Positions 1 through 10,100 of a stretch of DNA of 34,961 nt are shown in pieces. Source of the stretch: Gammaproteobacteria bacterium (GTDB lineage: Bacteria > Pseudomonadota > Gammaproteobacteria > JABABF01 > JAHRAO01); contig JAHRAO010000045.1 of assembly GCA_020027215.1 (NCBI GenBank), positions 1 through 34,961 of the forward strand. The letters are read 5' to 3'. Each line of letters starts with the position of its first letter. Within the stretch, counting starts at the first letter, position 1. The position numbers were made by a program, and so were the translations under genes. The notes below the pieces were generated by a model. It was not told the DNA's origin and ran no database searches. It saw only the letters and a program-made list of their open reading frames with translations.

Positions 1-381
1 AGCGGCAATATGTCATCAGGAGCAACGCGCACGGCTACACCGATTGCTCCCGACACCACCGCTCCCGCCGAAGTCAGTGGATTACAATCTATCCCCAGCA
101 ATGGACAAGTGACCCTCAACTGGACAAATCCCGCCGACGCAGACCTCAATCAAGTCGTCATCACTTGGACACCTACAGGGGGATCGCCCGCCCAACCGCT
201 CAATGTGAATGCCAGTGCTGAACAAGCGGGGAGTGCTATGATTACTGGGCTTACCAACGGCACGCAATACACCTTTACCCTACGCACACGCGATAATAGC
301 AGTAATATGTCCTCAGGAGCAACGCGCACGGCTACACCGATTGCTCCCGACACCATAGCTCCCGCCGAAGTCAGTGGATAA
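1..381 (+). CDS. Fibronectin type III repeat surface protein, N-terminal side fragment (5' truncated by window, ends at premature TAA)
   Basis: The reading frame is open from the first base, so the real start lies outside the window. It encodes the end of one FN3 domain (…SSGATRTATPIAP), one complete FN3 domain (about residues 24-120) and stops at TAA 379-381. The domain shows the usual FN3 landmarks: the core Trp in LNWTNP, the GLTNGTQYTF turn-strand and a Pro-rich linker. The stop is in the same frame as the next 4.4 kb of FN3 coding sequence, and the equivalent codon one repeat earlier (82-84) is TTA (Leu). The two pieces were therefore almost certainly one gene. FN3 arrays of this size in bacteria are usually secreted or surface-exposed adhesive or spacer regions. 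That role is inference here because the N-terminal signal is not visible. Confidence 0.75.
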   Translation, partial: SGNMSSGATRTATPIAPDTTAPAEVSGLQSIPSNGQVTLNWTNPADADLNQVVITWTPTGGSPAQPLNVNASAEQAGSAMITGLTNGTQYTFTLRTRDNSSNMSSGATRTATPIAPDTIAPAEVSG

Positions 382-641
382 CAAGCTATCACCGGCAATG
401 GGCAGGTGACCCTCAACTGGACAAACCCCACCGACGCAGACCTCAATCAAGTCGTCATCACTTGGACACCTACAGGCGGATCGCCCGCCCAGCCACTCAA
501 TGTGAATGCCAGTGCTGGACAAGCAGGGAGTGCAGTGATTACTGGGCTTACCAACGGCACGCAATACACCTTTACCCTACGCACACGCGATAATAGCAGT
601 AATATGTCCTCAGGAGCAACGCGCACGGCTACACCGATTGC
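1..641 (+). repeat. Tandem 297-bp FN3-encoding repeats
   Basis: Unit 1 spans 1-297, unit 2 spans 298-594 and a partial third unit runs 595-641. The 297-bp period equals 99 codons, so copy-number change keeps frame. The start of each unit is nearly identical (AATATGTC.TCAGGAGCAACG at 7, 304 and 601). Unit 2 differs from unit 1 by scattered substitutions, including the TTA to TAA change at 379-381. Confidence 0.9.
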
Positions 642-3600
642 CCCAGTCAAGCCATCACTGCAAAGTGTCAGTGATTTCAAAGTTTTTGAAGGCGATATGC
701 GGGTACTCCTCTCTTGGCGAAACCCGCCCGATACACAAGTGACTTCTATATCCATTAGTGTTCAGAACATGGCAAGCCAAGTCGTCACCACTATCACCAA
801 AACCGCCCGTCCTCACCAGCCTGATGCCGCATTGATTGAAGCGCTCAGTAATGATACTCACTATTTAATCACACTACAAGGCATCGGTGAGGGAAACAAA
901 GTATCTGGAGAGATTTACCGTATCGCAACGCCGAGGATAGACGCACGAAATGATAGTACCCCCCCCAACGATATTAACAACTATGCAGTATCCGGACGAG
1001 ATAATGAACTCATCTTATCATGGACGAATAGTACAGAGACCGATTTGGCAATGGCGATTGTGAGCCAATTACCCTCCGAAACATCAACAACGCCTGTGTT
1101 ACAAATTCCTATCGCCATCCGCCAAGGAGAACAATCAACTGCCACTATATCCAACTTGCCGGCAGGGAATAGTTATTGGTTTAGGATACAGATAGCGGAT
1201 GTATTTGCGAATATTTCTACCGGCGTCGTATTACCCGCCCTGACGCCCCCAAATTTAGCGCCGCGGAGGCTCTATCCAGTAGACACCCGTCCCTATAATC
1301 ATTTAGGCGTTATGATCTTTAATTGGACTGCTCCTCCAGAATTAGATATTTCCACTACCCGCATCACTTGGAAGCCTTTTGCCAGTAGCGAGCCATTACA
1401 AAGCACCGAAGTGGCGACCACTCCATCCGCTCAAGGGCGAACGACAATAACGGGGTTGAAGCCCAACACATATTATGAGTTTAGATTTATTGCTGTAGAT
1501 CAATCTCGCAACCAATCTGAACATGTTATTCGGCGGGTGTGGACCCATAGAACACAAGCCTACAACATTCATTTCAATCCAGTGGTGAACAATGCCGCAC
1601 GAGTGCTTTTTTCTACGCCATTTGACCCCTTATTTAATAGAGCGATGATTGAGTGGCGAGAGGGAACATCACTCGTCGGCAGTACAGAAATTAACACAAA
1701 CCGTCACTCCCTCAATAGCTTGAATATCACCGGACTCAGCGCCGAAACTACTTATACCGTCAGCATTGCCCTCAAAGACACTGATGGGGTTGACGCACCG
1801 GCGAGCACTGCATCTCTTACGACTACTAGCATGGGGTTACCGCGGGTGAGTGGTGCAGAAGCTACAGTACTAGGCAATTCAATAACCCTCCGTTGGGATC
1901 CGGTTACGCGCTCGCCGCTCATAGCTGGGTATCGTATCATTTGGGATGATGGTGGACAAGCAAGCACTCAGACAGATCTACCGTTTGAATTAAACAGTAA
2001 CGGAGTTATTTTTGACAATCTACAAATGAATGCACTACACTTTTTTGCCATTCATGTACGTGGCATATTGGGCAACATAGGCCCTGCACTTACTAGAAGC
2101 GCTAGCACGACTGGGAATGTTCTGAGGCTTTCCGATGTCACTAATCTCACTGCCACACCATTAGATGGTGCAGTGCGGTTCAATTGGGCTACCCCAAACG
2201 ACGCCAATATATGCTGTATCCAAATCAACAACACAATCATCAGCAACATTCCACTCGGACAGCCCTTCTCGCATACAATTAGCGGATTAACCAATGGGCG
2301 CGCCATTCCCTTTACGATTCATACTGTAACCAGCAACCACGTGCGTTCAAGAGGTATTCACATAACCCGCACCCCCCGAGACAATATTCCGCCTGCAGAA
2401 GTCACATCGTTGAGCACTACTCCCGGAGAAGGTGAATTCACATTAAGTTGGATAAATCCCCCGCAGAATGATTTGCACGCAGTAGAGGTCTCTTGGACCC
2501 CCCCTAACGAATCTTTAATGACTCAAAGGAGCATACAGGTGACACACTCGTCAACCAGAAATATCACCATCCCCAATATCTCCAACGGAGTGAATTACGC
2601 CGTCACGGTAAAAACTCGCGATCGGGCGGGTAATCTATCCACTGGGGTCAATATCACGAGCCGCTCAACGACACCCGTAGAACAAATTGCGCCACCCAAT
2701 GTAACCAACTTAACTGCTTCCATTAGTAACGGCAATGTCACTCTGAAATGGAATAATCCCACTGTAGCAGATTTATCTACGGCGGCAATTTCATGGACGC
2801 CTGCGGGTGGCACAATACAACAACCATTCTATGTCCGGGCAATGTCCAATACATCTGGACAGGCTTCTATTACTGGCTTAACCAACGGGACAATCTATAC
2901 CTTTACCGTGCGATCCCGTGATGTCAACCGTAACCAAGCAAGTGGCGCCTCGGTCATGGCAACTCCTCGTGCTATCCCCAAAGATATCACTCAACTGGCT
3001 ATCATTTATAGGGGTTCCCACATTGCTCTGAATTGGATGACTCCTTCCGATGCAACGACTATCTCACAAATCTTAGTCAATTGGACCCCCTCAGAGGGAA
3101 TGCCCGCGCCGCCTATCACACTTGCCGCCACTCCTGGTGAACTACAGTCAACATTCATTAGCAATATGACGGCATCGTCATATACTTTCACCATCAAAAC
3201 GGTTAGTACACAGGGCTTGCTATCTCCAGGAGTTACCGCTAAAGTTATTTCTTCTAACGTAGATAATGTCCCTCCAGGATTGGTGCGCAATATAAGCGTG
3301 GGGGTTGAAGGAAATATTCCATTCCTACAATGGACCAACCCCCGTTCAGTTGATCTGCGCTGGGTCATTGTCTCTGAAGCATCTAACCACATAGATTTTG
3401 AGATGGTGACCCCAACAAGAGTCATTGGAATATTAAATGCAATACCGAACGGTTTGTTACGAATGTCATTACATGATGCACCACGTGATGTGACTCTCAC
3501 TTATAGTATTCAACCTCAAGATTGGAACGGGAATCTTTCTGAAAAGACATTGGTGCGTTTTATTGTCAGGGATGCAAGTCCGCCACGCGCTCCCCACCCA

Positions 3601-4800
3601 GTATCTGTAGCATACAACCATCTCGGAACAATGCGTTTTAACTGGACCGCTCCACCAGAAGTCGCAGTATCCGCTATCCGCGCTACTTGGAAGCCTTTTG
3701 CCAGTAGCGAGCCATTACAAAGCACCGAAGTGGCGACCACTCCATCCGCCCAAGGACAAACGACAATAACGGGGTTGAAGCCCAACACCTATTATGAGTT
3801 TAGATTTATTACTGTAGATCAATCTGGCAACCAATCTGAACATATTATTCGGCGGGTGTGGACCCATAGAACACAAGCCTACAACATTCATTTCAATCCA
3901 GTGGTGAACAATGCCGCACGAATGCTTTTTTCTACGCCATTTGACCCCTTATTTAATAGAGCGGTGATTGAGTGGCGAGTGGGAACATCAACATCACTCG
4001 TCGGCAGTACGGAAATTAACACAAACCGTCACTCCCTCAATAGCTTGAATATCACCGGACTCAGCGACGAAACTACTTATACCGTCAGCATTGCCCTCAA
4101 AGACACTGATGGGGTTGTCGCACCGGCAACAAGTGCTCATTTCACCACCACCGCGGACACATTGCTTGCCCCAACAGGTGTTACAATCACCTCGCGCAGT
4201 CCCGACTTATTTATCATAACGTGGAATACAGTGAGCACCGGACGAGTAAAAGATCATATTGTTACTTGGTCGCCAAGCACCAGTTATGCCCAACCTTTTA
4301 CCGTGCCATTTGCACAACGGGATATTCAGATCGCTATAATACCTCCACTGGCAAGCAATACAGAATACACATTCACTATTGTCGCTCGCGACATATTTAA
4401 CAATATGAGCCCTGGCACCACTACAACAGGGCGCACCCTTGTGCAACCGAGCGGCACAGTTCCATTGGTGCCTGAAATTGCTCCTTTTGATATCCTCCCA
4501 CCCTCTGATACGCGCATTAGAGACTTTATCGGTTTACACGATGGCAAAGAAATTGCTCTACGCTGGGTTGCTCCCGATCTGAGCAATGATCATTTGAAAT
4601 ATATGATCATCTATTGGGAACCCATCAGCCAAGATATGGCGCCCCCTGTTACATTACCTATTTCTCGTCCGATGACTTTTAATATTACCGGAGTGACCGC
4701 CACCACACACACGATTACTATCTTTTCAGCTGACGATTACGAAATCCACTCCTCGCCACAAGTTTTCTATGTCGCCCCAAGCGAAGATGCCATTCCCTAA
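406..4800 (+). CDS. Fibronectin type III repeat protein, C-terminal part (downstream of premature stop; possible pseudogene fragment)
   Basis: The protein continues the frame of the upstream fragment after the TAA at 379-381. The first possible start is GTG 406, inside an FN3 strand, with no credible ribosome site and no signal peptide, so it is unlikely to be an independent gene. About fifteen FN3-like domains of roughly 90-100 residues follow one another. They share motifs such as LxWTxP near each start and ITGLxxxTxYTFxI before each end. Domains 4-5 and 12-13 are near-identical copies (see the repeat entries). No LPXTG, autotransporter barrel or other C-terminal anchor is seen, and the protein simply ends after the last FN3 domain (…SEDAIP). 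A giant extracellular adhesin-like or filamentous spacer protein is the likely role of the intact product. The function is not determinable from the domains alone. No further frame disruption occurs over 4.4 kb. Confidence 0.75.
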   Translation: MTLNWTNPTDADLNQVVITWTPTGGSPAQPLNVNASAGQAGSAVITGLTNGTQYTFTLRTRDNSSNMSSGATRTATPIAPVKPSLQSVSDFKVFEGDMRVLLSWRNPPDTQVTSISISVQNMASQVVTTITKTARPHQPDAALIEALSNDTHYLITLQGIGEGNKVSGEIYRIATPRIDARNDSTPPNDINNYAVSGRDNELILSWTNSTETDLAMAIVSQLPSETSTTPVLQIPIAIRQGEQSTATISNLPAGNSYWFRIQIADVFANISTGVVLPALTPPNLAPRRLYPVDTRPYNHLGVMIFNWTAPPELDISTTRITWKPFASSEPLQSTEVATTPSAQGRTTITGLKPNTYYEFRFIAVDQSRNQSEHVIRRVWTHRTQAYNIHFNPVVNNAARVLFSTPFDPLFNRAMIEWREGTSLVGSTEINTNRHSLNSLNITGLSAETTYTVSIALKDTDGVDAPASTASLTTTSMGLPRVSGAEATVLGNSITLRWDPVTRSPLIAGYRIIWDDGGQASTQTDLPFELNSNGVIFDNLQMNALHFFAIHVRGILGNIGPALTRSASTTGNVLRLSDVTNLTATPLDGAVRFNWATPNDANICCIQINNTIISNIPLGQPFSHTISGLTNGRAIPFTIHTVTSNHVRSRGIHITRTPRDNIPPAEVTSLSTTPGEGEFTLSWINPPQNDLHAVEVSWTPPNESLMTQRSIQVTHSSTRNITIPNISNGVNYAVTVKTRDRAGNLSTGVNITSRSTTPVEQIAPPNVTNLTASISNGNVTLKWNNPTVADLSTAAISWTPAGGTIQQPFYVRAMSNTSGQASITGLTNGTIYTFTVRSRDVNRNQASGASVMATPRAIPKDITQLAIIYRGSHIALNWMTPSDATTISQILVNWTPSEGMPAPPITLAATPGELQSTFISNMTASSYTFTIKTVSTQGLLSPGVTAKVISSNVDNVPPGLVRNISVGVEGNIPFLQWTNPRSVDLRWVIVSEASNHIDFEMVTPTRVIGILNAIPNGLLRMSLHDAPRDVTLTYSIQPQDWNGNLSEKTLVRFIVRDASPPRAPHPVSVAYNHLGTMRFNWTAPPEVAVSAIRATWKPFASSEPLQSTEVATTPSAQGQTTITGLKPNTYYEFRFITVDQSGNQSEHIIRRVWTHRTQAYNIHFNPVVNNAARMLFSTPFDPLFNRAVIEWRVGTSTSLVGSTEINTNRHSLNSLNITGLSDETTYTVSIALKDTDGVVAPATSAHFTTTADTLLAPTGVTITSRSPDLFIITWNTVSTGRVKDHIVTWSPSTSYAQPFTVPFAQRDIQIAIIPPLASNTEYTFTIVARDIFNNMSPGTTTTGRTLVQPSGTVPLVPEIAPFDILPPSDTRIRDFIGLHDGKEIALRWVAPDLSNDHLKYMIIYWEPISQDMAPPVTLPISRPMTFNITGVTATTHTITIFSADDYEIHSSPQVFYVAPSEDAIP
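1366..1802 (+). repeat. Two-domain FN3 cassette, copy A of a dispersed duplication
   Basis: About 440 bp starting at ACTTGGAAGCC are almost identical to 3685-4127. The homology fades upstream to about 1294. It encodes the C-terminal two thirds of one FN3 domain and all of the next. Copy A lacks one ACATCA hexamer that is present in copy B. Confidence 0.9.
3685..4127 (+). repeat. Two-domain FN3 cassette, copy B of a dispersed duplication
   Basis: This matches 1366-1802 with an offset of 2319 bp at the left end and 2325 bp at the right end. The 6-bp change comes from a duplicated ACATCA hexamer (GGAACATCAACATCACTC against GGAACATCACTC). Synonymous and nonsynonymous differences are few compared with other FN3 domains in the same gene, which points to recent duplication or gene conversion. 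Confidence 0.9.
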
Positions 4801-4851
4801 TGCCGTTGGGGAATAATGGACAACATATTTGTACGGTTGATTTAGCATTGA

Positions 4852-7125
4852 GTGGTTAAGAAAAATACCACCACTCGCCGCCGGCGGCGTACTGCAAAAA
4901 AAAGAGTACCCCCAAAAATAAACCCGCTCTTGCGCAAATTACTCTGGGCAGTTGCCATAATTGGGGTGATTGGATTGGTTTACTTGGATAGTTTAGTCCG
5001 CTCTTCGTTTTACATTAAAAACTGGCAACAACCGATACAAGTTTACGCACGTCCATTAGAAATATATCCCAGAGCGGCAACGACCATTGATAATGTGGCA
5101 CACAAATTACAGTTAATGGGTTATCAAAAATCTACCTCTGCCGATATTGGGACATTCTATACCAGCGGTAATACCCTGCATGTGCACACCCGAGGATTTC
5201 AATTTGTGGATGGCCAAGATCACACTAAACAAGTTGCCATACGCTTCCGCCAAAAAAAGATTAGTGCTATTTACGATAAAGCAAATAAATCCTTGTCATT
5301 GTTACGTATCGATGCGCCACGCATCGGCGGAGTATTGCCGCATGAACAAAAGGATCGCATATTAATGCAGCTGAATGATGTTCCACCATTACTCATTGAT
5401 GCCCTCCTTTCCGTTGAAGACAAAAATTTTTTCCACCATTACGGTATATCGTGGCGGGGAATTGCCCGCGCTTTGTATGTCAATATTACTTCTGCCGCAA
5501 TCGTGCAAGGTGGGAGTACCCTCACTCAGCAATTGGTGAAAAATTTTTGGTTTACTCATCAACGGCAATGGTATCGCAAAGTAATAGAGACGGTTACGGC
5601 ATTATTACTGGAACTCCATTTTGATAAAGAGCAAATATTGACCGCCTATATTAACCAAGTTTATTTAGGACAAGATGGTGGTCGCGCCATTCACGGCTTT
5701 GCCCTTGCCAGTCAATTTTATTTTAATCTGCCGATCGCCCAACTATCACTGCCACAATCCGCACTTCTCATTGGTTTAATCAAAGGGCCCTCTTTATACA
5801 ATCCATGGCGCAATCCCCACAAAGCTATACATAGACGCAATATCGTTTTACATGCACTGTGGCGAGATCAGGTGATTACCAAAGAACAAATGGATGCCTC
5901 ATTAAGCGCGGGTCTCGGTCTACCGCCTCGCGATCAACAAATCCAACAGCCTTCCCTGTATTTAGATTTAATCCGCCGTCAAATTGTGCACGATTATCCA
6001 CAACGCAGTTTGGATGAAAAAGAATTGCGGGTCATGAGTAATTATGACCCGCTTGAACAGCACCGCGTACAACTAGCAATTCGGCGCACTTTAGCGCAAT
6101 TAGAAGTTGATTTTCCCCACGACTCAATAGATAAAATACAAGTTGCCGCGGTCGTTGCCTCAATCAGTAATGGGGAAATTCTCGCCTTGGTTGGCGGACG
6201 CAATCCACATTATGCTGGCTTTAATCGCGCACTAGATGCCCGCCGTCCTATCGGCTCGTTAATCAAACCCGCAGTTTATTTGACGGCACTCAACAAAGGT
6301 TACCACCTTGCATCGCCATTAGAGGATAGTTCTTTTACGGTCACTCTCAATAATCAACGCTCATGGCAACCCCAAAATATTCATGGGGAAAACTATGGGG
6401 TAGTGCTTATGTACGAATCCTTAATGCGCTCGCTCAACCTCAGCACGGTGCGGTTAGGACTCACACTCACTCTTCCTGCCATCATCGAGACCTTGCATCA
6501 ATTTGACATACACGATGTTCCATTTGTCCCATCGTTACTCCTCGGAGCAATAGATATGACGCCTGTAGAAGTGGCATCTTTTTATCACATTATCGCCAAT
6601 AACGGATTTCGTATCCCGTTGCGATCTATTCGCACGCTGAGTGACAGTAGCGGTCACACACTATTGCACTATCCCTTGCAAGGCAAACGAGTTGCGTCAG
6701 TGCAGGCTATCTATATCCTACGCTATGCGTTATGGTATGTAATGAAATACGGCACTGGACGGTCACTTTACTGGAAATTGCCCCCCTCAATCAAAATGGC
6801 AGGCAAAACAGGCACCAGTGATGGACAACGCGATAGCTGGGCAGTCGGCTTTTCGGGTGATAAATTGGCAGTATTTTGGTTAGGGTTCGATGATAATCGG
6901 GAAACACCGCTCACTGGTAGCCGAGGCGCCATGCGTATATTGGCTGAATGGGCAGCCAATACCGAACTTGCATCCATTGATTTTTCTCCACCACCGGGGA
7001 TCACACTCATCCATATTGATAAAAGAAATGGGCTGCGCACACAGCCTCATTGCCCACGCGCTTTATTGTTGCCCTTTCAAGATAACAAAATCCCAACCCG
7101 CATTTCGCCATGTCAAAGCAATTGA
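4852..7125 (+). CDS. mrcB: Bifunctional class A penicillin-binding protein 1b (transglycosylase/transpeptidase)
   Basis: It polymerises and cross-links peptidoglycan at the periplasmic face of the inner membrane. The N-terminus is short, cytoplasmic and very basic (TRRRRRTAKKR), followed by one membrane segment (about residues 29-50). A UB2H-like region follows (about 60-150; QVYARPLEIYP…), typical of gammaproteobacterial PBP1b. The GT51 glycosyltransferase domain has catalytic Glu189 in SVEDKNFFHHYG, then GGSTLTQQLVKN and the INQVYLGQ motif. The transpeptidase domain carries all three penicillin-binding motifs: S469-LIK, S527-L-N and K652-TGT. Its 757 residues are close to the family norm (about 750-850). 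The GTG at 4852 is chosen because in-frame stops lie directly before it (TAG 4843, TGA 4849) and it gives the full basic N-terminus. The ribosome site is weak. It lies 51 bp after the FN3 gene and may be cotranscribed with it. Confidence 0.96.
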   Translation: MVKKNTTTRRRRRTAKKRVPPKINPLLRKLLWAVAIIGVIGLVYLDSLVRSSFYIKNWQQPIQVYARPLEIYPRAATTIDNVAHKLQLMGYQKSTSADIGTFYTSGNTLHVHTRGFQFVDGQDHTKQVAIRFRQKKISAIYDKANKSLSLLRIDAPRIGGVLPHEQKDRILMQLNDVPPLLIDALLSVEDKNFFHHYGISWRGIARALYVNITSAAIVQGGSTLTQQLVKNFWFTHQRQWYRKVIETVTALLLELHFDKEQILTAYINQVYLGQDGGRAIHGFALASQFYFNLPIAQLSLPQSALLIGLIKGPSLYNPWRNPHKAIHRRNIVLHALWRDQVITKEQMDASLSAGLGLPPRDQQIQQPSLYLDLIRRQIVHDYPQRSLDEKELRVMSNYDPLEQHRVQLAIRRTLAQLEVDFPHDSIDKIQVAAVVASISNGEILALVGGRNPHYAGFNRALDARRPIGSLIKPAVYLTALNKGYHLASPLEDSSFTVTLNNQRSWQPQNIHGENYGVVLMYESLMRSLNLSTVRLGLTLTLPAIIETLHQFDIHDVPFVPSLLLGAIDMTPVEVASFYHIIANNGFRIPLRSIRTLSDSSGHTLLHYPLQGKRVASVQAIYILRYALWYVMKYGTGRSLYWKLPPSIKMAGKTGTSDGQRDSWAVGFSGDKLAVFWLGFDDNRETPLTGSRGAMRILAEWAANTELASIDFSPPPGITLIHIDKRNGLRTQPHCPRALLLPFQDNKIPTRISPCQSN

Positions 7126-7155
7126 TCGCTCGGTGGCTATCAAAGCACACAAGCG

Positions 7156-10100
7156 TTACAAGGGAGGTAAACAGGAAATGTGTGGGAGATCATTGGAACT
7201 ACCAAAATTCCACACACGGTTTGTGCTATTTTCCTCGCTCATATCTATCTGTCCATTGCCGTTCGCATCGCAGTAAAGAGAATATAAGTCATCGCCGCCG
7301 CTACTGGTCTCCAGCACTCCATCACCATCAAAGTCAAACCCGCTCTCCCAGCCGCTGAGCAGGGGCATAGACATTTGTGGTGATTCCCCAGTCACCTGCT
7401 GCAGTTCATCGAAAGTGAGCCCATATACCGCCTGAGTCACCGATGTTGAAGGCGTAAACATGCCACCAATTCCATCATCGGTTGTTGAGGTACTATTGCG
7501 AAAATAATTGATGCCGGAGAGAGTGGCATGGGTTACCGTTGTCCCGACATTACCGATCAGCCCTTCCGAATACCCTGTTTGGTGTTCAAAAACAAAAATA
7601 TCGCCACCGAAGTAAACTTGGGTCATGTATGCTTCAGCGGATGCTGCGTGGGCAATGAGCCCAGATATGGGGTTCGCGCTCACATAAGGTGTACTACTAA
7701 AATGTCCATTGATATCACCAGTTGCATAAGCCTGATAAATGCGTTGATCTTGAGTGCCCAATAAACCAATTAAGCCGGCAAGATTATCGTCAGGGGCGTA
7801 TGCTGGAATGTCGCCAAATAAAACGGGGTTTCTTTTTCCATGCACCGTACCCGCAGCATGCACTTGCCATACCAATCCTTTCTCGTGTACGCCAATTAAC
7901 CCACCTATATCGGATAAGCGATGGTTGCCGATTGAACGCACATCTCCTGCGGCGCGTGAGCGCAACACAATTCCGCCTCCGGTTAACTTACCGATTAACC
8001 CACCATAACCGCGTGCCAATACCACTGTCGAAGTGGATCCATTATTACCAATCACATCTCCTGTGGCAACAGATTTTTCTAGTGCGCCGCCATTTTGTTG
8101 ACCAATTAATCCCCCCACATTATGTGCCGTGCGCGATTGCGTGCCCCCAGAGATATCATTGATTCCGCTACGCACTTGCCCAATATTACGCACATTGCGC
8201 ACATATGTGTTGGCCACTGTGCCGCCGATATCTCTCCATATTTGGATAAAAGTATCGCCAGTACTATCACTCGGATAGGCATTTCCTTCCATCAAACCGA
8301 TCGCACCACCAATATTATCGCCCAATGCAGTATGATTGCCCAGTACGCTCAACTCGGTACTCACATCTTGCACGATTGCATTATCAGCCAGACGCCCTGC
8401 AATACCCCCCACATAGCCTGCTCCCAACACTTCGTAGGTCTGTAAATTATCGTGGGGGATGAAAACAATATCGTTCACTGTACTCGCGATAATTTCACCC
8501 GCTAATGCGCCCGTGTAATTTCTTCCCACAACTTGTTTGACGGAAAAAGTAACACTGGAAATAACCGATCCTGTGCTGACTCTGGCAAAAAAACCGACAT
8601 AATCAGTGGATGAACTGCGAATAGTTAAATTGCTAATGGTGTGTCCACCGCCATGAAAGTGAGCGCTGAATGGGGTTGTTTGACTACCAATGGGTCGCCA
8701 TATCTCATCTAAATGAATACTTTTTTTCAACTCGTAGCCGACACACAAATCATTCGGACAACCATGTGTGGCACCAGCAATGCTATCGTTTTGTCGGTAA
8801 CTTGCCCCTGTTAAATCATGGCGCATATAATGGATCTCGTTATCGTCAATCAAATCAATCAGTCCATTACTATCCATATCAATACTTTTGAGTACAACGG
8901 GGACGCGATAAACAATCGTATTGGCCGCATCGCTCAACCGCACAGTGATCGTTGCCGTAACAGAAGGGGTTGAAGCGATAGTCAGCGGAGCAGTGTAATG
9001 CACTTCGGTACGATCCCCATTAATATGGCTCAACGCAACAGTACCCATAGATGCTTCTACCGTCCATGTCAAAGAAGAGTTATTTTCATCCACATCGTTC
9101 GCAGTAAAAGTGAGTGCGGTGGTCGTATTAACACGCAATTCTTGGTCAACCCCTGTGCCACCGGTACTTGTGAGAAACAATATCGTGGAGGGTGAAATGA
9201 TACTTTTGAATAGCGGAGGCTGATTCCCATGACTGATAAAACGAATCATAATATCGTCATCATTATTGCGATCACGAATGACAACATGGATGCTACTCTC
9301 ACCGGCTTTTTTAATGCGGTAGGTCAAATTCGTAGTGGTTCCACTAATGGGGTTGAGTGAAAAATATTCATTCGCGGTATCAATCATTGTCGTATCTGTC
9401 GATTGTCCTCCTATTTGGCGAATAATGCGCCATCTCAGGTCATGCGAGGGTGTATCCGTATCGGTAGCCTCTATGAATATATGTCCAGTGACATTTTGTA
9501 CGATCGCGGTCGGACTCACTATTGAAGTAATAATTGGTGATCTATCAATTTCGGGAGGGTCGTCAGTATCTAAAAAAAAGTCAAAATAATTACGAGATAC
9601 AGCGGCACCAGCAACACTGACCGATATGCGCCCTGAAGTCAAACCACTCACTGGGGCGGAAAGATATTCTACGATCACACTGTCCGCTAATGGGTTGGTT
9701 TGAAAATTCAATTTTGCAGGAATCGGTGAACGATCAATTTGCCATAAAAGTAAAGCTTCTGGAAATGGGCGGTCGGCGCTCAATTGAAAAGTGCCCGATT
9801 CATTAGGTAGGTTCGTAAACATGATACTGTTCGTACTAATACGATTACTCCCTAAAAAAATCGGAATAGGTGGCGCAGCAGTGACTTTAATCTGCAATAG
9901 AATGCTATCTTGTGAAAAGCCATCGGCCACTGCGATACGCACAATATATTCGCCGGGCATACTAAAATCAGGATGATATACCGCAGTCACCGTGCTACCG
10001 ATGGTGTTTAATAATTCCATGCGCCCCGCTGAAGGATCCAGTGATATTATCCACATTAAAGTATTACCTTCACTATCCCCAGCAGTTAATACCGTTGACA

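Noticed and set aside
379-381. Alternative genetic code (TAA read as an amino acid)
   Set aside because: TAA is used as the ordinary stop elsewhere in the window (for example the cmoB stop at 23247-23245), and no other gene has internal TAA.
3006-3500. A 164-codon minus-strand open frame within the FN3 gene
   Set aside because: It is antisense to a continuous FN3 array with clear domain motifs, and the protein resembles nothing.
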